A stretch of 64,000 nucleotides of DNA from Plasmodiophora brassicae (lineage: Eukaryota; Endomyxa: Phytomyxea; Phytomyxea; Plasmodiophorida): the NCBI GenBank assembly GCA_036867785.1, contig CP145409.1, positions 1,488,001 to 1,552,000 on the forward strand, read 5' to 3'. The stretch's first letter is position 1. Every line of letters begins with the position of its first letter. Of the stretch, positions 22,129 to 34,100 are shown piece by piece. Under the pieces are notes generated by a model. That model saw only the letters and a list, made by a program, of their open reading frames with translations. It did no database searches and had not been told where the DNA came from. The position numbers and the translations under genes are program-made.

Positions 22129-25100
22129 AAGGCATCACCAGGTACTCGAACAGGCCGTATGGCGTGCGGAACGCGGTTTTCCATTCGTCACCGTCACGGA
22201 TACGGATCTGGTTGTAAGCGCCACGAAGGTCAATCTTCGTGAACACGCACGCCGCGCTCAGCTGCGCCTGGATCTGGTCGATGAGAGGTATCGGGTAGCG
22301 GTTCTTCACGGTAGCCGCATTCAGGCCCCGATAGTCGACACAGAGGCGGAGAGAGCCATCCTTCTTTTTTGCGAAGAGGATCGGTGCCCCCGCTGACGAC
22401 TTCGATGGACGAATGAACCCCGATTCCAAGTTTGCCTTCAGGTACTGTTTGAGTGCAACTTGTTCCCTCGGAGATAGCCCGTACAAGCGACCAAACGGGG
22501 GTTCCATGCCCGGTTTCAGGTCGATACAACAGTCGTATGGGCGATGAGCAGGTAAGGACGTGGCCCCGGTTTCGTCGAAGACATCCGTAAACTCAGCGTA
22601 CTTGTCTGGAAGCTGGGGCGAGTCGTCTGGTTCTTCGAGCGGTGTCCACATCGTGTGGACCGCGTAACACGCCGAACCGTCCTCCGCAGCCGCATCCAGG
22701 AATGCATCGATATCGAGCGCGCAAACGTCGATGCATGCGGGGTCGTGCGGCGCGGCTGCAGCACCAACGACTTCGTCGTCGTCGGCGTCGGAATCCACCC
22801 CGGTCGCGGACGCAGGTTCGTCGAAAGGCGGCCAAGGTGTCCGGTCACAAGGTGAAGTGTCCAGCCAGGCCTCAAAGGCAGCGTCTCGCCTGGTTTCCCA
22901 TGCGCGCAGGAGGGCTGCCGAGGCGAGGATCTGAGTAGCCGCTTGCCGTTCGGAAAGTTGCTGGCGAGCATCGCGAAGCATACCCCATAAGACGACACCG
23001 CGCCGAACCCATAACGCATCGGGAGATGTAGTCGGGGTTGCGGCCTCGGTGGTAACGGGTGCCATGCTGCGCCGGCTAAGGGGTGGGCGGCGACACCCAC
23101 CACGCCATTCGGCTGGCCGGCGATGGCACGAATGACCGGATCGAACTGGAGATAGACTCGCGGCAGAAGTCGACGACGTGGCCACCTTTGCAGACGCGGG
23201 GCCCTCGGTCGCGGCTGGGTTGACAGCCCCATCGCGGACGGTGGGCCGGCAACCGTTCAGGGGTGCGGACAAGGAAATCCAGGCGAAACAAGCGCCGAAA
23301 CCGCATCCCAGTAGCGCGAGCCGAAAGATCCAGGCGACAAGGGCGCCGGAGCAGAGACAGACAAGCAGTGGCAGTAGCGCTATGCAAACCAGCCACAAGC
23401 CCACAAAACATAATCGAAGGCAAGATGTGACCCACGATTCAGCCGCCACAGAGGCTGGGGTGTGGTACACGGCGGACAAGACGGGACCGCCATCAGTTCG
23501 CTGTTAACGCGGAGAGCAGGCATCGGAGCGCTGGTCCAAGGTGAACGCAGGAGGATCCGACGGGCGAGAAGCTCCCTCAGCGATTCGGCTCTCGCCTACC
23601 GGAATCATGGGGTCCACCTTGTCTAGCGTCGATACTGTAAGAGGTGAGCGGCGTGGCGGAGCCGGTGTCGATGTTGGGGGCGCCGAGTCACGGCGGGCAG
23701 CAGATCGCTGACGCCAGTCGATCACCGGATTATGGTGTTCGAGCCACGGCATCCCGAGAATGATGGGATGGTTGGGAGCGCGGATCACATTCAAAATCAA
23801 GTTGCTGTCCTGGAACTGACCGTCGACCCTCACAGTCATGGGTAGCGTCTCCTGCGACACCGGCGGTAGGGCCCTGCCATCAACCACTTTGACAGCAATC
23901 GCCTGCTGCTTCGCAACGCAGGGAATGTCGTTCGACCGAGCGAAGGACCAGTCGACGAACGAAGACGTAGCGCCACAATCGATAAGGGCCTTAGTCGAGA
24001 TGACACGTGATGCGATAAATAGCTGAATGGGGACAGTGACAGACGGGACGAATCGTACGCTGGAATAAATAGAAGAGATAAAGAGGCAATCGGGTTCAAG
24101 AATGTCGTCATGTAGTGGGCGATCCGCGAACCCGGCTCGGATCACCCGCGAACATTTCCCGGCTGGGACCGGGGGCACTGGTTCGCCATGTGTCCCAGTA
24201 AGCGACAGCGAAAACAGCGGCCTTCGCGGCGACAACGGTCTCGCTCCTCGTCGGTCAGCGGCTGCAGCGCGCTTGTGGCCACGTTCAAAATCGCAGTCGA
24301 CGGCACCGGGAACAGCGGCGCCAGATGGACCGCCTTATCCACCATGGCGGAGAAGCTGCGCAGCTGCCACTTGTACAGCTCCTCGGCCAGCGCAGGGGTC
24401 AGCGATGTGCGCAGCTTCTCGGCCAGCGAGGAGTCGCTTAGACGGCAGTCCGGGTCGCGGGCGACAGCGACAAAGTAGCGGCGGCGAAACTCCACGAGAT
24501 GCCCGGCAAACGGGCCCGTCTTGCGCAGGGAGTCGAATTCAGCCTTGGCGCGCGCGGCAGTGATCTCCGGAAAGTTCTCCAGGAGCATTGTCTTGATGGC
24601 CTGCGGGGACGATGACTTGATAGCCACGTACAGCTTCAGCGCCACGCTGTCCAGGCTCGACGCCAACAGGCTCCTCCTGGCCGCATTCGACAGCGGTGCC
24701 TTTGACGTCGGATCCGCGTCAGCGAAGCGGCAAAACTCGTCGAACCACGTCGTCGCAGACATCGGATCGACCGAGTCATCGCACGTGAACGTGTGCAGCC
24801 GGACGGGTGTCGAGTACGATATGGTCGACAAGGGCGCCGGCGGTCGATCAGGATCAATGGTTTCGGTCTTGGGGACGATGGGCGGGCTGGCGGCGACCTG
24901 CGCCAAGATCTCAGCGCGCTGCTGCCGGAGCATGGCGTCGATGTCGGCGCGCTGTGGCTGGAGCGCCTCCGCTACGATCGCCGCGATCGTGCTGGTCAGC
25001 GCCGATACGGATGTGTTCAATGGCTCCTCTTGGTCGGGGTCCTGGTGATCGCGGTTGCGTTGGGTTCCACGAGTGTCCATGGCGAAGGTCGGTCAAACTG

Positions 25101-25133
25101 TCACGACTATACGACGACGCGTTGACTGACTGC
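22129..25133 (-). mobile_element. Ty3/Gypsy element D, 5' part (gag, protease, RT start)
   Basis: On the minus strand, gag begins at the ATG at 25,080 with a CCHC knuckle (CFRCRLLGHMANQC) near 24,160-24,220. Protease (LIDCGATSSFVDWSF) lies near 23,950 and a Pro/Ala-rich linker follows. Reverse transcriptase motifs ([33 protein letters not shown]) lie at 22,200-22,350. The piece ends at the CACTA right border and continues at 9,677-11,082. The right end, 53 bp upstream of gag, abuts the first copia-A LTR. No 5' LTR of D is seen. About one or two breaks besides the insertions. Confidence 0.85.
22132..25080 (-). pseudogene. Gypsy D gag, protease and RT-start coding region
   Basis: The gag part is about 312 residues with an N-terminal region rich in charged residues, a helical capsid-like middle and a CCHC knuckle at the end. 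Protease and the start of reverse transcriptase follow in other frames or as a continuation. The organisation (gag, PR, long linker, RT) matches element B, its nearest relative here. The region has been cut off from RNase H and integrase by the CACTA insertion, so it is a fossil. Confidence 0.8.
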
Positions 25134-25323
25134 TGTCGAACTCCATATCCAGCAGCACACTCGTGCAGCACACCGACGCTGCCACGCACTCCGCAAGTCC
25201 GGTGTCAGCGCCGCCCGCGATGATGTAACGTGCACCGCGTCTCACGTCTACGACGTTGCCCGTCACACCCAATATCTTCGCTCTATATCCATCAATATAT
25301 ATCACTCTGATTTCGTCGTTTCA
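25134..25323 (+). repeat. copia-A 5' LTR, copy 1
   Basis: 190 bp from TGTCGAACTCC to GTCGTTTCA. It has C at 25,200 and C at 25,215, whereas the LTRs opening copies 2-4 have T and A. An AT-rich TATATCCATCAATATATATC segment near 25,284-25,305 could hold promoter elements. The 14 bases following (25,324-25,337) are the presumed primer-binding site. Confidence 0.92.
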
Positions 25324-25372
25324 GATTAACAGTCGTAACCGCGCTCTGGGCGTCTCGCTCGCGTCCAACGTC

Positions 25373-28300
25373 ATGGCCGATCGCGGTCGAACGGCGGAGT
25401 CAGATGTCCAAGATCTCGACGCGCAGCTCGCTGAGGCCGAGCGACAGGAGAAGATCGCGCGCATCGCATTCCTGCGACAGCAAACCGCATCGTACTCCTG
25501 CATCGCCACGACGCCGACGACGCAGCCTCGCCCAACCATTGTGGACGGCGTAGTGCGTCCAGGTACAGATCGCGTGCCTCCGCCTCGGTTCGACGGCAAG
25601 CACGAATCGTTTGCCGCTTGGGCGCCCGCCGCCGCGTCTTGGTTTACCAACCGTGGATTCGCGGGAATTGTCGGCATCGACCTGGACGGATCGCCGACTC
25701 CGAGTATCCCCGACAATGTGGACGCGGATCTGGAGGCAACTGCTCGGGAGATACTCTTGTTTCAGATGGTCGACAAGACCGTTCTGATCGGCTACAACTT
25801 GCTGTACGCCGGTACATCGGCGCAATGCTGGCGCGCTCTCTTCCGCATGCTGCGATCCTGCACGTTTTCGTCTGTCATTCGTGCTTCTAAAGATTTGTTC
25901 AGTGTTCGACAGCAAGCCGGTGAATCGGTCGCCTTGTACGCGGCTCGTCTGCAAGCCGTTGCCCAACGTTTCCGTACAACAGTCCCGAACGACATGCTTC
26001 ACATGACGGATTCCTTCCTGGCTGTCCTGATGGCTGGCAACGCCTCGTCAGAATTGGACACGGCCGCATCCAACCTGCACAGTCGTGGACTCGAACCGCG
26101 GCCTACCGTCACTGAGGTCGTGTCCACGCTCACATCAGAAGAGCAGCGCATTCAAGAGGCTCATGCTGACCGGGAGATATCGTTCGCAACGGCGAACCGT
26201 GCAAGCGCCACCGCACACCCGATCAAGGCTCCCGAACGCGATGGACTGTGCGTCCTACATACGACCTCGAGGAAGCCGCACACGAATGGCAACTGTTTCC
26301 TACAGCGCTCGTTGTGGCGGACGACATCGAATACATCGTCGCAACCTGATCAGTACGTCCCGGTTCGCGCCATGTCTGCACGTCACCCCGCCGTAGACAA
26401 CAGTTTCGTCGGCCTGCTCGATTCTGGATGTTCCACCACAATGACGCCCCTGCGTGAGCATCTCGGCGCTTACCGACATGTCGCCGGACCGACGGTTGAA
26501 CTTGCAGACCTGTCTCATACGACCACTTCCGGATGTGGCGTGACGTCATTGGGCGCTGATCAGTCCCAAATGGCGCCTATCGATTCGCTGCACGTCCCAC
26601 GACTCGGCCAAGCGCTCGTCTCCGTTGGACAGATCACCCGATCCGGGCACAAGATCGTCTTCGATGGGCCCAACGCGACCATCTATTCCAAGGACCACTG
26701 GACGTCCCCTGTCGGGACCCCGCTAGCGGTCAGCACGCGAGCAGCCAATAATCTCTACAGGATCGCCCTGCGTGCTCCCGCTGCCCCATCGTTAACTGAA
26801 ATTTATTCATCGGCTGCGCCCAGCGTGTCCTGCCGCGCCGCCACAGTCGCCTCCGCATCGCCCGCCCTTTGGCACGCGCGCGTTGGACATCTCGGCTACG
26901 TCAATCTGCGTCTCCTGCAGCGCCGCTGTCGGGGAATGGCCGTCGATCAGCCCATTCCCAAGCTTCAGGATCGATGTCCATTGGAGGCCTGTCTTCTCAC
27001 CAAAGGCAAGCGCTCATCATTCCCTCCCAGTACGTCCCGAGCACGTCGCGTTGGCGATCTCGTCCATAGTGACCTCTCCGGGCGGTGGCCTGTCGTCGGT
27101 ATTGGCGGTTTCGAGTATTACCAGACCATGCTGGATGATTCAACGCGCTACCTGACCGTCTACCTGCTCCGTCGGAAATCGGACGCCCTCGATGTCATCA
27201 AGCACTACGATGCACGTCTCCGCAACCAGGAGGGACGTGGCATTTCCGACTTCCAAACAGACGGCGGGGGCGAGTTTAATTCCAAGGCATGCGTTACGTT
27301 CTACAATGAGTCCGGCATCCTTCATCGCAAGTCGGTTCCGTATACGCCCGAGCAGAACGGCCGAGCCGAAATTGTCAACTACAGCCTGTGCTGTATCGAA
27401 GGCGCTATCCGGTGTCACGCGCGTATGCCCGATTTCACCTGGCCCTGGTCGCTCTCGTATTCTGCCGTCCTCTACAATGTCCATCCTCGATCCGTCCTTC
27501 CGGGACGTCGCTCATCGTTCCAGGCGGCTCGCTTCGCTAAACGTGATGTATCTTCCCTGCGCGTCTACGGCTGCGACGCGTACGCCATGCGCCCTCACCC
27601 CTCTTCGAAGAAGCCGACCAAACTGGATCATCGTCGCGTTCGCGCTGTATTCATCGGCTTTACGCCAGGGATGAAGGCATGGCGCTTCTATGACGTCGAA
27701 CGAGGTGACACATTCGAGAGCACGACGGCCGAATTCCTGGAAACGTCGTTCACCTTCGGCTTCGGGCGGTCGAACTCTGGTCTCGAGTCTTCACAGGCCG
27801 CGCCCGTACTCGCCGCCAGTTCCCCGTCCACCGTTGCCGTTCTTACATCATCACCCGCTGCTGCCGACGCCGTTATCCCACCGCTACCATCAGCATCCCC
27901 CGTTCCGGTGTCATCCATTGTCGTGTCGTCTCCGTCATCTGATCGTCTTCAACCATCTGCGCATACCCATCATGCTCCCCTGCCTGATCTCGCCGGCCAC
28001 GTCGGTCATTCTAATAACGACGCTGCTGTCGACGCTGATAACCACGACGGCAACCGCGCATCCAGCATCGTTGATGCCGACGTTAAGGACCATCAGGAGG
28101 CCGGCAACGACGCTGGTGCTGATTCCCCTGCTGACATGGATATTGACGCCGCTCAGCCGTCCGCCAACGATGGTGTTGATTCTCCTGCTGACATGGATGT
28201 TGCGGCTGATGCCGCCAACGATGGTGATGACTCTCCTGCTGACATGGATATTGCGGCTGATGTCGTCGCCGACGACGATGTTCTGGACATGCCGCATCCT

Positions 28301-30346
28301 CGTCGATCTACACGTCATCGTCAACCACCGGGCGAATGGTGGAAGGGTCCCGCGAAGGCAAACCGGTCCTCCACCCGGTGGGCGTCAACGGTGGACGCCT
28401 GGTTCCAGCACCCAGTGCTGACAGCCCCAATTCAACGTCCGCCACGCCCATCGCGCCGCCAGATTCACCACTGGCTACAGGTCGAAGAACGCCGGCTCAT
28501 CCGCGAGGCCATCCGCTCCCATCGACCGGCCGCTCGTCGTGGCATTGTCTCCGCCTGCCGCGTTAAGATACAGGCGCCAATCGACCCAGCAGCTCTACCA
28601 CGACCCGATCTCTCGAGTCTGAAAGCGATCGATGTTCCTGTTCCTAATACGATGGCCGAGGCCCTCTGATCGTCGTTCGCCGGCCACTGGTGGGACGCTG
28701 CCCTCACCCAGATGGCAACGCTGGACTCCAAGGACACGTTCGGCCCGCTCATCGACCTGCCGAAAGGTAAGATCGCTGTTGGCGCCAAGTGGGTGTTCCG
28801 GGTCAAGTCTTCGCTCAGTGGCGACGGTGGCATCCGTAAGTTCAGCGCTCGTCTCTGCGCTCAAGGGTTCAGACAGCGCCCCGGCATCGACTTCGACGAC
28901 ACCTTCGCGCCGACCGCCCGTGCCACCGCGTTCCTCGTGATTCTAGCGCTCGAAGCTCAGCACAACCTGCATCTTCGACAGGTCGACTGGGTAGCCGCAT
29001 ATCTGAACGCCGACATGCTCCACGATGTCTACATCCGCCAGCCGGACGGCTTTACTGACCACCATGTCCCGTATCGAGTTCGTCAACTCAAGAAGGCTCT
29101 TTATGGTACAAAACAAGGCGCCGAACGTTGGTACAAGACGCTCCGCGATATGCTGCTCTCGCTCGGTTTCGAAACGATCATCACGGACCCGTGCGTCTTC
29201 AGGTACAACCGCGATGGCAAGTTCATTGTCATGTCTGTGCACACCGACGACGGCCTGCTGGCGTACAACGACGTCGTGTTCGCAGAATCGCTTCTCGTCC
29301 AGCTCTCTGCCATGGCCGAGATCACTGATCAAGGTGAACCATCGACATTACTCGGCATGCGGATCCGACGCGACCCTGGCACAGGCGCCATCACACTCGA
29401 TCAAGCTGAGTACATTGAGAAGGTACTCGACGACTTCAACATGTCCAATTGTCATCCGGTCGACACGCCGCACCAACCCGGCGTTCATCTGACCAAGTCG
29501 ATGAGTCCCCAATCGGACATCGAACGGGACGAAATGACGAACAAACCATACCTGAAGCTCATCGGATGTCTGACATGGCTCGCCCATCGCTGCCGTCCCG
29601 ACATCGCGTACATAACGAACGTGCTCGCCCAGTTCTCGTCAAACCCCGGCATCTCTCACTGGCGCGCGGGCCAACGTGTTCTGAAGTACCTCGCGGGTAC
29701 GACGACGCGCGGCATTCGTTACGAGCGTAAACCGCAGGATCTCTTGCTCGCATACGCCGATGCTGACTGGGCCTCCGATCCGGATACACGCCGGTCCCGT
29801 TCCGGCCATGTCATTCTGATGGCCGGCGGCCCCGTTCATTGGCAGTCACGACGCCAGGACCTAGGCGCCGTTAAGGTCAGTTTATCATCAACGCATGCCG
29901 AGATTAAATCGTTGTGCGCCGTTTCCCGGCAGCTTGCCTGGATCCGAACGTTCCTGGACGAGATAGGCTTCCCGCGTCCCGGTCCGACGATCGTGTACGA
30001 GGATAACCAAGGCGAGAAGGCCTGGTCCGGATATCGTCGGATGGACGATCGCACGAAAGATATCGAGGTGCAGTTTCATTACACCCGCGAGGCTGTCGAG
30101 GCCGGTCTGGTTGTGGTTCATAAGTGCCCGTCCGCCGAGATGGCCGCCGATTACCTGACGAAGCCCGCTCTCAGCACTTCGTTTCACGCGAACCTTATCC
30201 TGGCGGACATCACCGACACCAGTCCCAGGACGTGTGCTGCTGGAGGGGGCGTGTCGAACTCCATATCCAGCAGCACACTCGTGCAGCACACCGACGCTGC
30301 CACGCACTCCGCAAGTCTGGTGTCAGCGCCGCCCGCGATGATGTAA
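25373..30346 (+). pseudogene. copia-A gag-pol coding region, copy 1 (about one break)
   Basis: The ATG at 25,373 opens gag (MADRGRTAESDVQDLDAQL). Protease (LLDSGCSTTM) lies near 26,415; the GAG-pre-integrase motif (WHARVGHLGYVNL) near 26,870; the integrase core near 27,050-27,380 with D in VHSDLSG, D in QTDGGGEF and E in PEQNGRAE; an acidic linker with three SPADMD repeats near 28,118-28,260; reverse transcriptase from about 28,760 (VGAKWVFRVK, VDWVAAYLNADM, ALYGTKQGAERWY, active site HTDDGLLAY); and RNase H near 29,750-30,120 (AYADADWASD, SSTHAEIKSL). The domain order is that of Copia. It is nearly whole and the three array copies are the same. Confidence 0.88.
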
Positions 30347-30441
30347 CGTGCACCGCGTCTCACGTCTACGACGTTGCCCGTCACACCCAATATCTTCGCT
30401 CTATATCCATCAATATATATCACTCTGATTTCGTCGTTTCA
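30252..30441 (+). repeat. copia-A 3' LTR, copy 1
   Basis: 190 bp, one difference from the 5' LTR of the same copy (T instead of C at the site equivalent to 25,200). Preceded by GGAGGGGGCG. Confidence 0.92.
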
Positions 30442-31184
30442 TCCCGTAGCTGGCCGCGTTCTGACTCCACTTTCTGCCTCTTGGAGTTGCCGAGGTACGG
30501 CACTAGCAGCGTTGGTTCACGAGGAACGGGGTCTTTGCGTCTGAAACACTCGACGGTTGCACCATCTTTCCGGGTATAGGCGTGGCCACTCCATCGCGAT
30601 CCCTGGCCTGAGACGGATTCATCTAGGGGAGTCTCACTGTCTCCTAATTCCAAGTACGGGCCACGGCCACCGTTAACGGTGGCCCGTCCTTGGAATTAGG
30701 AGGTTGCCATTCACTTCAAGCTGGCGGTCCGGTACAGGCTCGATGGCGGTTTCACGATCGGCAGGGCCGTGGATGGACGACGGTTGCGCGTCAGCGGCGC
30801 CATGTCACTTGGGTGATTTGGACTGAGCACCCCACCAAGTCCCCGCAATTCGTGGCGGACTCCGCTCGGCTTTACTCTAGGGCCTGCTTCATATAAGGCG
30901 GGGTGATGAGGTTTTTGGCCGCCTCAGGTCGACCGGTTAAAAATGACGATTCTCCAGTGTGCCTTGTGCGGCCACCGGATCCGTCGTCGTCATTGGGCAC
31001 GCGATGACTTCGGTGAGTCACGGCTCTATGGCTTGTGGTCGTGAGCCGCGTAGCCAGGATTTCGGCAACGGACATGCGACGTACACCAGGCCCTTGCCGC
31101 CACCTCAATCCTCTGAACGCCACGTCCGCCGCCGTCTGTTGTCGTCGAGTTCGGACAGCCCCTGCTCGTCTGAGGCCATCAGCC
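30442..31184. other. spacer between copia-A and the CACTA-like relic, copy 1
   Basis: No recognised gene. A minus-strand open frame covers about 30,435-30,653 (containing SRWSGHAYTRKDGATVECF); it has no family I recognise and its end runs into the LTR. The palindrome at 30,641-30,703 is the clearest structure. The remainder, to the first ATG of the relic at 31,185, shows only short chance frames. Equivalent stretches occur at 40,425-41,167 and 50,408-51,150. Confidence 0.5.
30641..30703. repeat. about 60-bp near-perfect palindrome, copy 1
   Basis: CTCCTAATTCCAAG at the left pairs with CTTGGAATTAGGAG at the right. CGGGCCAC pairs with GTGGCCCG, and GTTAAC is near the centre; about one mismatch in the arms. 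It could be a tiny foldback element or two joined transposon ends. It could form a cruciform or hairpin. Confidence 0.8.
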
Positions 31185-34100
31185 ATGCCCAATCACACCT
31201 ATGGCCACCAGCAGGCGATATACATGGGGCACAACCTCTACAAAGAAAGTTGGACACAGTTTCCAGATGATGACCCTGTCGGACGAAAGTGCGAGTCGTG
31301 GTTCAAAGAGTGTCTGAAGAGACGATCACCAGACGTTGGTCGACGTTTCGGCGAGGTCATCCAAGGTACTTTTGAAATCGAATCGAGGCGGCAATTAGGC
31401 GCTAACTACGCTTCTGGCGAATGGTCTGTAGGGACCAAATTAAAACAGACGAAGAGATGCTCGAACGTATGAAAACAGGCGACCTTCGCCCCGATCCGTA
31501 TTCAGGCACTTTGCCTTACAAGTTCGGGAACGCCACTCAGTTCACGCTTTGTACTCTACATTGTTTGTTGCTCAACACGATGCAGCGAATCTTCGACATG
31601 GTAGGTTGCCCTGCCGATAAGAAGGACATGAATATCGAGCCGGTACCATGCCGTGATGGATGAATATCATAGTGGGCTGATCATTCATTGCCAATGCATA
31701 TTGAAGTCGCGTGCGGTCGTCCAATGACAAACCCGGAAGGAAGGTACCCGTTGAAGTTTCGAGCGCCGAAAAGTCGAACAAGAAAATGTCAGCTACAGCG
31801 ACGATTGTTGAATCCGTCCTGGGTAAAATCCGTTGGTGTACAGGTATGTCCGTAGAGTCTTCACAGTTACGTGACCTGAATATCTTCGTCATAGGGAACG
31901 GCGATAAACCCAGGAATTGCTTTCATCGTCGGTCGTGGAAGGCGCATGATTACATCCAATGGCTCGGGGACTTTGGCGTCGCTGTGTTTCATTCTGTGAT
32001 CCATCGCTTCCTCGACAGCAAGGCTACAAGACAATGGTGGAACGCGATGTTCGAATTCCTGCAGGCAGCCAACGAAATACTTTCAAAGTTTTCACGTCAA
32101 GACCTCCCGGCGATTAGTCTGCGATTTCGTCAGTCACTGGCGAAACTAGAGATGCTGTCTCATATCCTGCTGATAACGATTTCGGTATGATGCATGTGCC
32201 GTTGACTTGTTCCATCTTTCTGCTAAGTATCGTGAATTTAAGGTCCATTCCCTGGTTCATGTTCCGGATATCGTCGAGTTCTTTGGCCCGATGTCCGGAT
32301 TCGTGTGGACGTTTCCATTGAAAGATGGATGAAACTTATGTATGCACATCGACACGGGGTCAATCTGCCAACATCGTTGCCAACTATCAGCTGTTGTCAG
32401 CTGCCGTCAGGCTCAGGTAAGTGCACGTCACGTGCACTGTCGAGGACCATGTCCTACCACCGGCACACGATGACGCTGTGACTGTGCGCGGCTGTGTCAC
32501 GTCCACAAAAGAGGCTCCGCCACCGTCGCCGTTGCCGGTAACGGCTTTGGCAAGCCCTGTTACACTGCGTTACGTCGCCATCGTCTCGCGCCGATGTCAG
32601 TGGAATAAATCACTTCGTTATCGTCTTCATCAGATTAACAGTCGTACGCGTTCTACGCGCTTCGAGGCGGCGAGCCCGCCGGCGCCCCGCGCGCCGGTGC
32701 CATCCAGTGCCAGTCCCGCGTCACTGTGTCTCTGCCCTGACCCTGCTTCTGCACAACGCGCCACGAACGCCCACTCCAGTCGCGCCACGCGCCAGAGAGC
32801 CGAGGCAGATCGCGCAAGCAAGGCAGGCCGTCATTACGGGAATCCAGAACCAGTACCGGAACGTAAGCGCCAGGCGTACGCCGGTCGTACGGGCCTCAAT
32901 CGCTTGCCTCAACCTCTTCTCGATATAACGTTGTCCGCCGGCGCCTTCGGCGTCGGTGTCGTCCCGAGCCAGGTCCTCCTCTCTGTGTCGTCATTGACGA
33001 CTTTGCCCCAGCATATCGCGCCACACCTGTCAGCTCTAGCTACGCCACGATCCGTCTCGTGTCGCGTCAACAAGCCAAGACATACGAGCACGAGCAAGGT
33101 CGTGTTGTACATGATCCAGAGTCGAAGGTCCAGCCGGGACACGTCCGTTCGACCGCCTTCCGCATGCAACCGCGTGCCGTTGGAGGGGGCGTGTCGAGGA
33201 CCATGTCCTACCACCGGCACACGATGACGGTGTGACTGTGCGCGGCTGTGTCACGTCCACAAAAGAGGCTCCGCCACCGTCGCCGTTGCCGGTAACGGCT
33301 TTGGCAAGCCCTGTTACACTGCGTTACGTCGCCATCGTCTCGCGCCGATGTCAGTGGAATAAATCACTTCGTTATCGTCTTCATCATGCACTACAGTGAT
33401 CGTACTCTTATGTTCACGTGCTGCGGTTTAGGTGCGACTACAGTGCTGAATATGCTTGCAACAAGGGCGGTCCCTTGCTGTTTGGACAGTCTCTGTATTT
33501 GCGAATGGATCCGGCTGCCAACGACATGGTGTGGTGGAATTCGTCGACGGTTCACGAAAGCGGAGCGCATCTCTGACGATCTTCGGTGCTGGCTCCACCA
33601 TCGCTTTGTAACGAAGGATTGGGCGTTGGTCAACGATCATCCTTGGGTGATGCACTACCTCGAAGCACGCGAGTCGTTTGCCGATGCAGCCAACGCCTCA
33701 ATCAGCAACTACAACGAAATTTCCCGTGCACTGGGCCAGTTCGATACGTTCTGTCGTGGCCGTTTCGGGACCCACCTGGTTCACGATGAGGCCACCGTTT
33801 ACCAGAACGTCACGTCCAGATGGGTATGTGAATCAGACCCACATAGCATAGTTATTCTCTGACATTATGTTGAACTCACAGGCATGTGACCTGGAAAGCT
33901 CGAAACGAGAACACAACCACTGACAATTACGTCGCGGTTGCAGATCCTTAGGGGAACATGTACCTTGGCGACATTGACCGACTGTTGCGCATCGAAATGC
34001 CACGTGTTGTCGATGAAACCCATCTATCCCTGACACCGTTGACGCTGGATTTATTTCAATGCACAAGGTTGGCGCGTATTTAATTCGTGTGTTCGACCTG

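Larger units (their letters stand above)
25134..30441 (+). mobile_element. Ty1/Copia element copia-A, array copy 1
   Basis: 5,308 bp with 190-bp LTRs differing at one site, gag-pol in Copia order (integrase before RT), a primer site GATTAACAGTCGTA directly after the 5' LTR and a GGAGGGGG polypurine run before the 3' LTR. The left flank is Gypsy D leader (ending GACTGC) and the right flank begins TCCCG, so there is no target-site duplication. That fits an element whose two flanks were brought together by recombination. It looks nearly whole, with about one break in the coding region, and very young by LTR identity. Confidence 0.92.

Noticed and set aside
25081-25133. Gypsy D 5' LTR or primer site upstream of gag
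   Set aside because: Only 53 bp precede copia-A and they show neither LTR end nor primer site; the LTR is not in the window.
27690-28421. 243-residue open frame overlapping copia-A pol (and array copies)
   Set aside because: A frame shadow of the acidic linker and flanking pol region, composed of low-complexity L/P/T text.
30435-30653. Minus-strand frame after copia-A as a host gene
   Set aside because: It begins at the palindrome, runs into the LTR and shows no known domain; too weak to call a gene.
32448-33227. 268-residue open frame across copia-B
   Set aside because: It starts within the LTR, spans the non-coding internal region, is Arg/Ser/Pro-rich and resembles no family.
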